This document shows positions 18,184 through 27,659 of a stretch of DNA of 64,000 bases, piece after piece. A program made the translations under genes and the position numbers. The notes beneath the pieces were generated by a model. It made no database searches. It was not told where the DNA came from and saw only the letters and a list, made by a program, of their open reading frames with translations. The stretch covers positions 121,101-185,100 of the forward strand of contig CAMCHQ010000003.1 of NCBI GenBank assembly GCA_945874765.1. The letters run 5' to 3'. Numbering within the stretch: position 1 is the first letter of the stretch; every line of letters starts with the position of its first letter. This stretch comes from an uncultured Clostridia bacterium. GTDB lineage: Bacteria; Bacillota; Clostridia; Oscillospirales; Acutalibacteraceae.

Positions 18184-19638
18184 TCAGCAAGAGCAAGTGA
18201 GCCTTACACCGAGCTTTTTGAGCACGTTTTCATCAACCTGCGCAAGCATAACCGATGAATGCATTTCACAGTTTTTAAGCTTTGAAAGCTGATTGAGCGC
18301 AAGCCTTGCCTTTTCGTCATTGACTGCCGAGATTGAAAGCGCAATAAGCGTTTCGTCTGTATGAAGTCGAGGGTTTTTATTACCTAAATGATTTGTTTTA
18401 AGCTCCTGAATAGGTTTGATAACTTCGGGTGCGATAAGAAGAATATCGTTGTCGATTCCCGCAAGAGTTTTCAAAGCGTTCAAAAGCATAGCCGAAGCAC
18501 AACCCAAAAGCGCAGAGGTTTTGCCCTTAACGATTGTTCCGTCAAAAAGTTCGATTGCAGCAGCAGGCGCTTTTGTCTCCTCTTCAAGTTTTGTAGCTTC
18601 AAGCGCACATTTTCTGTCATCAACGCATAAACCGGCATTGTTCATAAGAAGTTCAAGCTTGTAAATCTCGTCTTTGCTTGCTCTTCCTTTAATTTGATTG
18701 CATTTTGCAGTGAAAAATCTGCGTATAATCTCCTGATTAGCCGCCTCTTTGACAGCCTCATCGTCAAAAATACAGTTGCCTGCCATATTAACACCCATAT
18801 CCGTAGGTGATTTGTAAGGGCATTTGCCGTAAATCTTGTCAAAAGTTGCCTTTAATACAGGGAAAATCTCAACGTCACGGTTGTAGTTTACCGTTGTTTC
18901 GCCGTAAGCCTCCAAATGCCACGGGTCAATCATATTAACGTCGTTAAGGTCAGCCGTTGCCGCCTCGTAAGCAATGTTTACAGGGTGCTTGAGCGGAATG
19001 TTCCAAATAGGGAATGTTTCGAATTTAGCATATCCTGCCTTAATTCCACGCTTGTTTTCGTGGTAAAGCTGAGATAAGCAGGTAGCCATTTTTCCGCTTC
19101 CCGGACCCGGTGCGGTGATAACAACGAGTGAACGGCTTGTCTTGATATAATCGTTTTTGCCGTATCCCTCATCGCTGACTATTTTTGATATATTGGCAGG
19201 ATATCCGTCAATAAGATAGTGGTGATAAAAAGGAATACCTCTGTCTTTAAGCTTTTGCTCAAATGCATTTACTCTCGGTGTTGAAACGTATTTTGTAAGC
19301 ACAACGCTTCCGACCATAAGCCCCATACCCTCAAACGCATTAATAAGTCTTAAAACGTCTGTTGAATAGGTGATTCCGAGGTCACCTCTGATTTTGTTTT
19401 TCTCAATATCGTCTGCACTGATAACAACAACGATTTCTGCCTGCTCTTTAAGCTGAAGAAGCATTTGAAGTTTGCTGTTGGGCTGAAATCCCGGCAAAAC
19501 TCTTGAAGCGTGATAATCGTCAAAAAGTTTTCCGCCGAATTCAAGATAAAGCTTTCCGCCGAACTCGTTTATCCTCTCCTTAATTCTTTCGCTTTGCATT
19601 TGCAAATATTTATCGTTGTCAAATCCTACCTTATACAT
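18184..19638 (-). CDS. UPF0371 / DUF1846 family protein
   Basis: Protein of 484 residues matching the UPF0371 (DUF1846) family, conserved in Bacillota but without an established function. Recognisable stretches are the start MYKVGFDNDKYLQMQSERIK, the region EFGGKLFDDYHASRVLPGF, VVITAPGPGSGKMATCLSQL (a P-loop-like glycine-rich segment near residue 170) and CIFDDEAVKEAANQEIIRR. It ends in LTCSC. GGAGAGGG lies upstream of the ATG. The gene is transcribed on its own, but its promoter and leader copy those of the neighbouring pyrG almost exactly, hinting at shared control and perhaps a link to nucleotide metabolism (inference). Confidence 0.85.
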   Translation of the reverse strand: MYKVGFDNDKYLQMQSERIKERINEFGGKLYLEFGGKLFDDYHASRVLPGFQPNSKLQMLLQLKEQAEIVVVISADDIEKNKIRGDLGITYSTDVLRLINAFEGMGLMVGSVVLTKYVSTPRVNAFEQKLKDRGIPFYHHYLIDGYPANISKIVSDEGYGKNDYIKTSRSLVVITAPGPGSGKMATCLSQLYHENKRGIKAGYAKFETFPIWNIPLKHPVNIAYEAATADLNDVNMIDPWHLEAYGETTVNYNRDVEIFPVLKATFDKIYGKCPYKSPTDMGVNMAGNCIFDDEAVKEAANQEIIRRFFTAKCNQIKGRASKDEIYKLELLMNNAGLCVDDRKCALEATKLEEETKAPAAAIELFDGTIVKGKTSALLGCASAMLLNALKTLAGIDNDILLIAPEVIKPIQELKTNHLGNKNPRLHTDETLIALSISAVNDEKARLALNQLSKLKNCEMHSSVMLAQVDENVLKKLGVRLTCSC

Positions 19639-19662
19639 ATTCCCTCTCCAAAATAATAAAAA

Positions 19663-19692
19663 ATAAAAACGGCTGTACTCACATACAACCGT
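19663..19692 (-). promoter_or_regulatory. Promoter-proximal terminator in the UPF0371 leader
   Basis: Minus strand ACGGTTGTA (19692-19684), loop TGTGAG, TACAGCCGT (19677-19669), then TTTTTATTTTTT. Same sequence plan as the pyrG leader, including GTACARACGG at its front. Confidence 0.7.
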
Positions 19693-19704
19693 TTGTACTT
19701 AAAT

Positions 19705-19733
19705 ATTATACAGAAACAGAGAAAATAAATCAA
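19705..19733 (-). promoter_or_regulatory. Promoter of the UPF0371 gene
   Basis: Minus strand TTGATT (19728-19733), 17-base spacer, TATAAT (19705-19710), then ATTTAAGTACA as in the pyrG promoter. Confidence 0.65.
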
Positions 19734-19797
19734 CAGTTAATTTATAACTGTTTCTTTGCAACATTCCGCCGTACAGCAGTGTGTCGGATTTTGGAAC

Positions 19798-19820
19798 GGG
19801 CGATTAATAATCGCCCCTAC
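19798..19820 (-). repeat. REP hairpin (left half of an inverted pair)
   Basis: GGGCGATTAATAATCGCCCC then TAC. Faces the copy at 19845. Confidence 0.7.
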
Positions 19821-19844
19821 GATATTCGTTTTATTTTAGATACC

Positions 19845-19868
19845 GTAGGGGGCGAACATTGTTCGCCC
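19845..19868 (+). repeat. REP hairpin (right half of an inverted pair)
   Basis: GTAGGGGGCGAACATTGTTC then GCCC, in the gap downstream of the S1-domain gene. Confidence 0.7.
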
Positions 19869-19876
19869 GATTATCC

Positions 19877-20794
19877 TTACATTTCACTAAAATCCGTTTC
19901 AATCAGTTTTGTGCTGTCTTTTGGGGAATAGAGCCAATAGGATATATGGTTTCCCTTATTGAAATACATAAGCTCCTTGCCCTTTTCGTCTTTGTCGTAA
20001 GCCTCGACTATTATCAGCTTTATTTTCATTTTCTGCTTAATTATCGATTTAATGTAAACCGCCACGCTTTGCCCCTCAAACAAGCCGTCCTCAAGTTCTG
20101 CAAGCCCTGCCAAATTCGGCATAAGTTCAATAAATACGCCGTAATCCTCAATGCTTCTTATAACACCCGTCACTGTCTCACCCGGGGTGAAAAGGTCTGC
20201 GTTTTCTTCCCACGTGCCGAGAAGTTCTTTTAGCGAAAAGGTCAGCTTATCGCCCTCTCTTTTGCGCAAAACAACTTTTATTTTCTGCCCTTCGCTGAGC
20301 CTTTGCCTCGGGTGGCTTATTCTTGAAACGGAGAGCATATCAATGGGAATGAGCGCATTGATTCCCGCACCTATATCGATAAAAGCGCCGAATTTTTCAA
20401 GATGTGTAACTTTTGCGTCAATGATATCGCCGAGTTCCAAATTATCCAAAAATTCTTCTTTACACCTTTTTTGAACGTTTTTCCTTGAAAGCACGGCGCA
20501 CGTGTTGCCGAAAACGTCACGCTGAAATCCGATAATGTTAAAGCAAACGTTTTTGCCGACTTTGGAAATAAGCGCAATATCTCTGACTGTTCCGTCATCT
20601 ATTCCGAGCGCACCCTCTTCTCTTTGAATAATGCCTCTTATTGCGCCTAAGTCGATATGTAAATTGTGCTCCCTGTCGCAAAGAAGCACCTTGCCCTCGA
20701 TTATTTCGTTTTTCATCATAGCGTTTTTTATTTCGTCTATGCTTTCAAATGTTTTTGCAAGCTCTTTGCAGCAATCTTCCGGATAAAATTCCAT
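19877..20794 (-). CDS. S1-domain RNA-binding protein (ribosomal S1-like)
   Basis: Protein of 305 residues with three S1-type OB folds: a degenerate one near 35-100 (IIEGKVLLCDREHNLHIDLG), a good one near 120-185 (LGDIIDAKVTHLEKFGAFID) and a third near 203-260 (PGETVTGVIRSIEDYGVFIE). It resembles the short S1 proteins of clostridia rather than six-domain S1. RNA binding is well supported; whether it works on the ribosome is inferred. I use the ATG at 20794; an in-frame TTG at 20839 would add 15 residues. The ribosome site is weak. Confidence 0.78.
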   Translation of the reverse strand: MEFYPEDCCKELAKTFESIDEIKNAMMKNEIIEGKVLLCDREHNLHIDLGAIRGIIQREEGALGIDDGTVRDIALISKVGKNVCFNIIGFQRDVFGNTCAVLSRKNVQKRCKEEFLDNLELGDIIDAKVTHLEKFGAFIDIGAGINALIPIDMLSVSRISHPRQRLSEGQKIKVVLRKREGDKLTFSLKELLGTWEENADLFTPGETVTGVIRSIEDYGVFIELMPNLAGLAELEDGLFEGQSVAVYIKSIIKQKMKIKLIIVEAYDKDEKGKELMYFNKGNHISYWLYSPKDSTKLIETDFSEM

Positions 20795-20867
20795 TTGCTT
20801 CACTCTTTTCGATAGTCTTGTAGTTATATTTATATTCAAATGCAGAGTAATTTATGATAATATTCGG

Positions 20868-20896
20868 TTGTAAATATTAGGCGATAGTGATATAAT
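20868..20896 (+). promoter_or_regulatory. Promoter of the DUF951-murI-prfA operon
   Basis: TTGTAA (20868-20873), 17-base spacer, TATAAT (20891-20896). Confidence 0.65.
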
Positions 20897-20959
20897 GTTT
20901 TAAATAAAAAATATTTATATTATCTTTAATTTATATAAGACTTTGACAAGGTGAAAATA

Positions 20960-21145
20960 ATGCAACTGAAACTCGGTGATATTGTTGTTATGAAAAAGGC
21001 GCACCCGTGCGGCTCGAAAGAATTTGAAATAACAAGGCTCGGAGTTGACTATAAGCTCAGGTGCACAGGCTGTGGCAGAGAGGTTATGATTCCGAGAATT
21101 AAAGCAGATAAAAGCATTAAGGCGGTCAAGAGTGATGAAAAATAG
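20960..21145 (+). CDS. DUF951 family protein
   Basis: Protein of 61 residues of the DUF951 family, common in Bacillota and of unknown function. Signature: KLGDIVVMKKAHPCGSKEFE, then LRCTGCGREVMIPR. Four cysteine/histidine positions (HPCG and CTGC) look like a small zinc knuckle. I use the ATG at 20960, correctly spaced from AAGGTG; a GTG nine bases upstream overlaps that site. The 3' end overlaps murI. Confidence 0.85.
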   Translation: MQLKLGDIVVMKKAHPCGSKEFEITRLGVDYKLRCTGCGREVMIPRIKADKSIKAVKSDEK

Positions 21146-21911
21146 CGCACCTATCGGCTTTCTTGATTCGGGAATAGGCGGAAGCACTGTGCTGACTAAA
21201 ACGCTTGCCCTTTTGCCGAATGAAAATTATGTGTTTTTCAGCGACTCCGCAAATTGCCCCTACGGCGATAAAAGCGATGAGGAAATTATTGAAAGATGCG
21301 ACAAAATCGTATCGCTTCTTATTAACGATTATAATTGCAAGGCGATAGTTATTGCGTGCAATACTGCTTCCGCAAAGGCTTCGGCTTATCTCAGAAAAAA
21401 ATATTCTTTGCCGATAATTGCTATCGAGCCGGCATATAAAATGGTGTATGACCGAAATCCCGACGGCTTTACTCTCGTAATGGCAACCAATGGTACGCTT
21501 GAAAGTGAAAAATTTCATAAACTTTATTATAAATACAATAACCATAAAACGGCGCTTATTGCCTGCGTAGGTCTTGCCGATATTATCGAGCACGGCACAA
21601 AGGCGGAGTTGTCGGATTATCTTGATAAAACGCTTGATGAATATAAGGGTAAGGCGCAAAATGTTGTTTTGGGCTGTACTCATTATCCGCTTGCCAAAAA
21701 AGAAATTAAAAATGTTTTGGGTGACGTTGAATTTTTTGACGGCGCAAACGGTGTAAGCAGGCAGCTTAAAAGAGTGCTTGACGAAAAAGATTTATTAAGC
21801 GACAGCAAGGAAAAAGGCAATGTAACTTTTATTGATTCAAGCCTTGACGGGAAAGTAAGAGAAGAAAAGAAAAACAGATTTTTTAAAATTATAAGCGAGG
21901 AACATATATGA
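21135..21911 (+). CDS. murI: Glutamate racemase
   Basis: Makes D-glutamate for peptidoglycan without a cofactor. 258 residues. The two catalytic cysteines are in [10 protein letters not shown] and [23 protein letters not shown] at the start and the [11 protein letters not shown] segment are typical. The ATG at 21135 overlaps the DUF951 gene by 11 bases, and the stop overlaps prfA as ATGA. The C-terminal 35 residues are charged and not conserved in the family as I know it. Confidence 0.95.
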   Translation: MKNSAPIGFLDSGIGGSTVLTKTLALLPNENYVFFSDSANCPYGDKSDEEIIERCDKIVSLLINDYNCKAIVIACNTASAKASAYLRKKYSLPIIAIEPAYKMVYDRNPDGFTLVMATNGTLESEKFHKLYYKYNNHKTALIACVGLADIIEHGTKAELSDYLDKTLDEYKGKAQNVVLGCTHYPLAKKEIKNVLGDVEFFDGANGVSRQLKRVLDEKDLLSDSKEKGNVTFIDSSLDGKVREEKKNRFFKIISEEHI

Positions 21912-22984
21912 TAGAGAAATTACAAGAGGTTGAAAACAGATTTGAAGAGGTAAACGAGCTTGTTTGTAATCCCGATATCGTTTCCGACCAGGAAAAATAT
22001 ACAAAACTTATGCGTGAGCTTAAGCACTTAACTCCTGTTGTTGAAAAATTCAGGGAATATAAAAAGGCGAAAGCAACCGAAGAGGAATCACGTGCGTTGC
22101 TTGACGAGGGCGGAATGGACGCTGATTTTGCCCAAATGGTTAAAGAGGAATATGAGCAAAGCCGAGAGGATATGGAAAGAATTGAGGAGGAACTTAAAGT
22201 TCTTCTTTTGCCACGTGACCCTAACGATGATAAAAACGTAATTATTGAAATTCGTGGCGGTGCAGGCGGTGAGGAAAGCGCACTTTTCGCAGGTGTTCTT
22301 TTCAGAATGTACTCAATGTATGCCGAGTCAAAGGGCTTTAAAACGGAGATTATCAACGCTAACGAAACAGGACTCGGCGGATATAAGGAAATCAGTTTTT
22401 CCGTTGAGGGTGACGGCGCTTATTCACGTTTTAAGTTTGAATCGGGCGTTCACCGTGTTCAGCGTGTGCCGGAAACGGAAAGTCAGGGCAGAATACACAC
22501 GTCCACCACTACCGTAGCCGTTTTGCCCGAGGCAGAGGACGTCGATTTTGAAATCAATCCTAAGGATTTGCAGATAGATACATTCCGTTCCTCGGGTGCA
22601 GGCGGTCAGCATATTAACAAGACTTCGTCCGCTATTCGTATTACCCATATTCCGACAGGCACGGTTGTTGAATGTCAGGACGAGAGAAGCCAGCATAAAA
22701 ATAAGGAAAAAGCGCTTAAAGTTTTGCGTTCCCGTCTTTATGACGCAGAAAAGGCTAAGCACGACGCAGAGATTGCAGGCGAAAGAAAGGCGCAGGTCGG
22801 CACAGGTGACCGAAGCGAGAGAATAAGAACGTATAACTATCCGCAGGGCAGAGTAACGGACCACAGAATCGGGCTTACTCTTTACAGGCTCGAACAGTTT
22901 TTAAACGGCGATATGGATGAGATGATAGATGCACTCATTACAGCCGATACTGCCGAAAAACTTAAAGCGCAGGGCGAAGAATAA
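21908..22984 (+). CDS. prfA: Peptide chain release factor 1
   Basis: Recognises UAA and UAG and triggers peptide release. 358 residues, full length. The catalytic GGQ is in [19 protein letters not shown] (near residue 230), where RF1-type proteins have GGQHVNTTDSAVR. The [14 protein letters not shown] motif precedes it. The region before that should carry the stop-codon tripeptide; I read the PET of [14 protein letters not shown] as that element (RF1 commonly PxT). It follows murI with a four-base overlap. Confidence 0.96.
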   Translation: MIEKLQEVENRFEEVNELVCNPDIVSDQEKYTKLMRELKHLTPVVEKFREYKKAKATEEESRALLDEGGMDADFAQMVKEEYEQSREDMERIEEELKVLLLPRDPNDDKNVIIEIRGGAGGEESALFAGVLFRMYSMYAESKGFKTEIINANETGLGGYKEISFSVEGDGAYSRFKFESGVHRVQRVPETESQGRIHTSTTTVAVLPEAEDVDFEINPKDLQIDTFRSSGAGGQHINKTSSAIRITHIPTGTVVECQDERSQHKNKEKALKVLRSRLYDAEKAKHDAEIAGERKAQVGTGDRSERIRTYNYPQGRVTDHRIGLTLYRLEQFLNGDMDEMIDALITADTAEKLKAQGEE

Positions 22985-23002
22985 TTATATCAGAGGTAAA
23001 GT

Positions 23003-23764
23003 ATGTCAATTAAACAGGGCGAATATTTAAAGAAATTAAGAAATGATAAGGGAATAAGTCAGGACGCACTCGGCGAGGCGCTCGGCATTTCACGTCAGTC
23101 CGTTTCAAAATGGGAGCAGGGCAATTCCAGTCCCGACATTGATAATATAGGCAAACTTGCCGAGTTTTACGGCGTGTCGATTGATTCGATTGTTAAAGGC
23201 GAGGCAGACGTGGAAAAGGCAAAAAGCGAAGAAGATAAAGAAGCCGAAGCCATTAATGAGCTTATAGACGAATTTGAGGGCAAGGAAGAGCCTGAGGATA
23301 AAAAGGCAGGCGAAAAGTCACTTGATATGCCGCTTTCCGCTCCCGAACCGTCACTTAAAGAAAAGGAACTTTTGAAAGAGCAAAAGGACGAAAAATATAT
23401 TCTTGAAAGAGAAAAAGAGAGAGAAGAGAGGAAAAAAGAGAAGAAAAGAAGAAGTTGGCTTTTCCCGTCTTATCCCGTTATTGCGGTTATTGCTTATTGC
23501 TTAATCGGTGCGTTTATCGGTGTAAACGGTTGGAAAATCGGATGGATTGTTCTTTTGACAATTCCTCTTTTTTATACAGGCGTAATAGCGATTGAAAAGA
23601 AAAAGCCGGTCATTTTCTGCTATCCCGTTTTGGTGCTTATCGTATTTCTGCTTTTGGGATTCGGAAAAAGTTTGTGGCACCCTGCGTGGATTCTTTTCTT
23701 AACTATTCCTATTTTTTACATAATTGCTGCAAAGGCAGGTAAACATAAGCATAATGGAAACTAA
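23003..23764 (+). CDS. XRE-family HTH protein with membrane domain
   Basis: Protein of 253 residues. Residues 5-65 are a Cro/CI helix-turn-helix (LRNDKGISQDALGEALGISR, then VSKWEQGNSSPDIDNIGKL). A strongly charged, probably coiled linker follows (about 70-150, rich in E and K), then about four membrane segments (150-250). Such membrane-tethered XRE regulators are common in clostridia; target unknown. The first 60 residues support DNA binding; sensing of an envelope signal is inference. AGAGGT precedes the ATG. Confidence 0.8.
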   Translation: MSIKQGEYLKKLRNDKGISQDALGEALGISRQSVSKWEQGNSSPDIDNIGKLAEFYGVSIDSIVKGEADVEKAKSEEDKEAEAINELIDEFEGKEEPEDKKAGEKSLDMPLSAPEPSLKEKELLKEQKDEKYILEREKEREERKKEKKRRSWLFPSYPVIAVIAYCLIGAFIGVNGWKIGWIVLLTIPLFYTGVIAIEKKKPVIFCYPVLVLIVFLLLGFGKSLWHPAWILFLTIPIFYIIAAKAGKHKHNGN

Positions 23765-25325
23765 AATTTTATCAACAAATGATGAGGATATTGCTCTTGC
23801 GGGTGAAATCCTTGCAAACGGCGGTCTTGTTGCGTTTCCTACAGAAACAGTTTACGGCTTGGGTGCGAATGCGCTCAACGAGGAGGCTGTCAAAAATATT
23901 TATAAGGCTAAGGGCAGACCGAGCGATAACCCTCTTATTGTTCATATAGCGTATAAAGAGGATATTGTACCGCTGGTTAAAGAGGTCACGCCTAAGGCGC
24001 AGGCACTTATTGACGCATTTTTCCCCGGTCCGCTTACAATAATTTTGCCTAAGAGCGATTTGATAGGTAAGGTTGTCAGCGGCGGACTTGATACGGTTGC
24101 TGTTCGTATGCCGATAAACGAGGTTGCAAATAAGGTGATTAAAGCAGCAGGTTGTCCGATTGCCGCACCGAGTGCCAATACTTCCGGTTTGCCGTCACCC
24201 ACAAGGGCAAAATATGTTATTGACGATATGACGGGCAAGATTGAAGCGATTATTGACGGCGGTGATTGCGAATTCGGCGTTGAATCAACCGTTATCACTC
24301 TTGCGACCGATACACCCACTGTTTTGCGACCGGGTGCAATTACAAAAGAAATGCTTGAAAGTGTAATAGGCAAGGTTGAGGTTGCAAATGCCGTGCTCCA
24401 CGGAATGAAAGATAACGAAACTGCGGCTTCTCCCGGTATGAAATATAAGCACTATGCGCCTAAGGCAAGGGTTGTTATTGTTGACGCCGACCGTAAGACT
24501 TATGAGGAATTTGTCAATAATCAAAAGGGTGCGTTTGCACTCTGCTTTGATGAGGACGAGGTCAGTGTGCCGAGGGTTAATTATGGAAGCGAGAACGATG
24601 ATTTGTCGCAGGCGAGGGAACTTTTTGATGCACTTAGACGTCTTGACGAAATGGGAGCAAAAACCGTTTATGCCCGTATTCCACGAACAACAGGTGTTGC
24701 AATGGCTGTTTATAACCGTCTTATCCGTGCGGCGGCATTCACGGTTATTGATTTGACAAAGCCGTTTACTCTCGGCTTAACAGGTCAGTCGGGCTCGGGA
24801 AAAAGTTATATATGCAAGAAGCTGAAAGAACGTGGCTTTAATATTATCGACTGCGACGAAGTCGTTAAAAATATTTACGATACAAACGAGGCTTTGGTTA
24901 AATCACTTTGCAATGAGTTCGGCGATATAACGACCGACGGCAAAATTGACAGGAAAAAGCTCGGAAATATTGTTTTTAACGATAAATCTAAGCTTGAAAG
25001 GCTTAACGGTCTTGTTCATCCGGCTGTTATCGACAGGTGTGTGTCGCTTTCAAAACTTCCGAGCGTTCTTGATGCACCCCAGCTTTTTGAGGCGGGAGCA
25101 CAGGATAAATGTTTTAAAACAATTGCCGTTTTGGCTGATGAAAAAACAAGGCTTGAGCGTATAACAAAGCGTGACAATATCAGTCAAGAGCAGGCAAAAA
25201 ACAGGCTTTCATCTCAATTTAGTGAGGATTATTTTAAGTCGCACTGTGATTTTGTGATTTATAATAACGACGATAACGATATTGACCGAGAAATTGACGA
25301 TATTCTTCATTCTCTCGGATTTTAA
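23754..25325 (+). CDS. Fusion: threonylcarbamoyl-AMP synthase (Sua5) plus dephospho-CoA kinase (CoaE)
   Basis: One 523-residue reading frame joins two enzymes. Residues 1-330 are Sua5-type: the YrdC domain with GLVAFPTETVYGLGANALNE, KGRPSDNPLIVHI and PSANTSG, then the Sua5 C-terminal domain. This makes threonylcarbamoyl-AMP for the t6A37 tRNA modification. Residues about 335-523 are CoaE: Walker A GLTGQSGSGKS, IDCDEV, LVHPAVIDRC and DAPQLFEAG, the last step of coenzyme A synthesis. No stop or frameshift lies between (junction near base 24755). I use the ATG at 23754, inside the end of the XRE gene. No separate coaE or sua5 is in the window. Confidence 0.9.
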   Translation: METKILSTNDEDIALAGEILANGGLVAFPTETVYGLGANALNEEAVKNIYKAKGRPSDNPLIVHIAYKEDIVPLVKEVTPKAQALIDAFFPGPLTIILPKSDLIGKVVSGGLDTVAVRMPINEVANKVIKAAGCPIAAPSANTSGLPSPTRAKYVIDDMTGKIEAIIDGGDCEFGVESTVITLATDTPTVLRPGAITKEMLESVIGKVEVANAVLHGMKDNETAASPGMKYKHYAPKARVVIVDADRKTYEEFVNNQKGAFALCFDEDEVSVPRVNYGSENDDLSQARELFDALRRLDEMGAKTVYARIPRTTGVAMAVYNRLIRAAAFTVIDLTKPFTLGLTGQSGSGKSYICKKLKERGFNIIDCDEVVKNIYDTNEALVKSLCNEFGDITTDGKIDRKKLGNIVFNDKSKLERLNGLVHPAVIDRCVSLSKLPSVLDAPQLFEAGAQDKCFKTIAVLADEKTRLERITKRDNISQEQAKNRLSSQFSEDYFKSHCDFVIYNNDDNDIDREIDDILHSLGF

Positions 25326-25355
25326 TAAAAAATACTTTTTAGAAAGGTGATAAAA

Positions 25356-26756
25356 ATGAGCGAAAAAGCAAAAGAATTGCAAAAAAAGCTTTTTAACAAA
25401 AAGGAAAACGGCGTAGATTTTATGAGCGTCGACGAGCTTAAGGCTTGCGACGAATTCTGCGAGGGATATAAAAAATTCCTTTTTGAAAATAAGACCGAAA
25501 GGGAGTTTGCCGCATCTGCACTTAAACTTGCAAAAGAGCACGGTTTTGTTCCGTTTGACAAGTTCGGCAAGGCGCTTCAGGCAGGCGACAAGGTTTATTA
25601 TTTCAACAGGGAAAAGGCAATTATCCTTGCAGTTAAGGGTAAAAGACCTATTTGCGACGGTGTAAGAATCAGTGCTGCGCATATCGATTCCCCACGTCTT
25701 GATTTAAAACAGTGCCCTGTTTATGAGGACGGAAGTCTCGGATTTTTCAAAACACACTACTACGGCGGAATTAAGAAATATCAATGGACTGCTATTCCGC
25801 TTTCTCTCCACGGCAGAATTTGCAAAAATGACGGCACATATGTTGACGTTAAGGTAGGTGAGGACCCTGCCGACCCTAAGTTCTGCATTACCGATATTCT
25901 TCCGCACCTCGGCGCAGAGCAGATGTCAAGAAAAGCAAACGAGATTGTTAAAGGCGAGGAACTTAATGTTGTTATCGGCTCACGTCCGTTTAAGGATGAT
26001 GAGGTAAGCGAAAAGATTAAACTTAATCTTCTTAACATTCTTTTTGAAAAATACGGCATTGTTGAAAGAGATTTTCTTTCTGCCGAGCTTGAACTTGTAC
26101 CTGCATTTTCTGTTGATGATATCGGTTTTGACAGAAGTTTAATCGGCGGATACGGCCACGATGACCGTGTTTGCTCATATCCTGCACTTCAGGCTGTTCT
26201 TGATATTGACGAAGCACCCGAATATACCGCTTTGACAGTTCTTACAGATAAAGAGGAAACAGGTTCCGACGGTAACACGGGTCTTAATTCAAGCTATCTT
26301 AAATATTTCATTGAGGATTTGGCAAGGCTTGAGGGTTACGAGGGCAGAGATGTTCTTTCAAATTCTAAGTGCCTTTCTGCCGATGTTAATGCTGCATTTG
26401 ACCCTACTTGGTCATCTCAGTTTGAAAAGAATAACGCTTCATTTATCAATGAGGGTGTTTGCGTAACTAAGTTTACCGGCGCAAGAGGTAAGGGCGGTAC
26501 GTCTGACGCTTCTGCCGAATATGTAAGCTTTGTTAAAAATCTTCTTGAATCAAACGGCGTTTTGTGGCAGAGCGGAGAGCTTGGAAAAGTTGACGCAGGC
26601 GGCGGCGGAACAGTTGCTATGTATATCGCAAACCTCAACGTTGACGTTATCGATGTAGGTGTGCCTGTTCTTTCAATGCATTCTCCTTATGAGATTGTCA
26701 GCAAGATTGATACGTATATGGCATATAAAGCATTTAAGGTTTTCTTTACTAAATAG
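25356..26756 (+). CDS. M18 family aminopeptidase
   Basis: Zinc aminopeptidase of 466 residues, likely cytosolic, removing N-terminal (often acidic) residues. Metal and catalytic motifs in order: ISAAHIDSPRLDLK near 95, SVDDIGFDRSLIGGYGHDDR near 250, TDKEETGSDGNTGLNS near 305 and SADVNAAFDP. The length fits M18. The ATG at 25356 has AAAGGTG upstream; a GTG nine bases earlier is less likely. It follows the Sua5-CoaE gene by 30 bases. Confidence 0.92.
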   Translation: MSEKAKELQKKLFNKKENGVDFMSVDELKACDEFCEGYKKFLFENKTEREFAASALKLAKEHGFVPFDKFGKALQAGDKVYYFNREKAIILAVKGKRPICDGVRISAAHIDSPRLDLKQCPVYEDGSLGFFKTHYYGGIKKYQWTAIPLSLHGRICKNDGTYVDVKVGEDPADPKFCITDILPHLGAEQMSRKANEIVKGEELNVVIGSRPFKDDEVSEKIKLNLLNILFEKYGIVERDFLSAELELVPAFSVDDIGFDRSLIGGYGHDDRVCSYPALQAVLDIDEAPEYTALTVLTDKEETGSDGNTGLNSSYLKYFIEDLARLEGYEGRDVLSNSKCLSADVNAAFDPTWSSQFEKNNASFINEGVCVTKFTGARGKGGTSDASAEYVSFVKNLLESNGVLWQSGELGKVDAGGGGTVAMYIANLNVDVIDVGVPVLSMHSPYEIVSKIDTYMAYKAFKVFFTK

Positions 26757-26858
26757 GATTTTTGATTAAGCAGGCGATTGCGGTCAATGTAACTGTTTGA
26801 AATTCGGTTTTGCCAAGTTAAATTGCTTCGCAATTATTATTAATATTTTGGTGACATT

Positions 26859-27659
26859 ATGAAAATTTTGATTATCTCAACAGGCGGAACGATTGCAAGC
26901 AAAAAAGATGATAACATTCATCTCGACGCACCGTTTAAGGCAGTACATTTTGCCGATGAAAATTTAACAAAAAACGTTGAGTTTTCGTTTGCCTGCCCAT
27001 ATACGATTTTGTCGGAAAATATGGATTTTCCCCATTTGCAAAGCCTTGTTGACGAGATAAAAAGGAGCGAGACCGATAATATTATCATTCTTCACGGCTC
27101 GGATACGCTTGCTTTCACTTCGTCTTTTATCGCAAATCTTTTTTGGGATAAAAATATTGTTCTCACCGCTTCCGATAAACCGATTGAGGATAAGACGGCT
27201 AACGGAATTTCTAATTTTAATGAAGCGCTCAGGCATATAATCAAAGGCGAAAAAGGTGTATATGTAAGCTATGACGGAATTTTCCCCGCCGACACAATCA
27301 CGAGTGCGGACGGTCTTGATAAATTCAGGCAGACGGGTAAGTCGCAGGAAAAATTTAAAAAGGCGCACCTTGCACCGAAGAATATATTGGTAATTAAGCC
27401 TTATATTAATATTGATTATAATAATTATAATATAGAGGGTGTGGATATTGTTTTGCACGAAATGTATCACTGCGCAACCGTGCCCGAAAGTGCAAAGGCT
27501 TTTGCAAAAAAGTGTAAGCAAAACGGAGTGCCGTTTTATTTTGTGACGCCTAAATCTTCGGCAGACTATGAAACATCGGCTGATATTTTGGATATGATTA
27601 TTTTTAATTCCACACTTGAAAACGCATTTGCGAGAGCTAATATAAAGGCTTCCCCTTGA
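26859..27659 (+). CDS. Asparaginase-like protein, short form
   Basis: Protein of 266 residues of the L-asparaginase / Glu-tRNA(Gln) amidotransferase D family. The nucleophile loop ISTGGTIAS is at the start and the second active-site motif reads HGSDTLAFTSS (family HGTDT). Classical asparaginases have about 330 residues, so the C-terminal domain is reduced; the substrate could be another amide. GGTGA precedes the ATG. The last codons (KASP) and the stop lie inside a MITE-like element, so the original 3' end may have been replaced. Confidence 0.75.
   Translation: MKILIISTGGTIASKKDDNIHLDAPFKAVHFADENLTKNVEFSFACPYTILSENMDFPHLQSLVDEIKRSETDNIIILHGSDTLAFTSSFIANLFWDKNIVLTASDKPIEDKTANGISNFNEALRHIIKGEKGVYVSYDGIFPADTITSADGLDKFRQTGKSQEKFKKAHLAPKNILVIKPYINIDYNNYNIEGVDIVLHEMYHCATVPESAKAFAKKCKQNGVPFYFVTPKSSADYETSADILDMIIFNSTLENAFARANIKASP

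Noticed and set aside
21126..21683. Open frame of 185 codons on the minus strand
   Set aside because: Antisense to murI; no ribosome site and no family resemblance.
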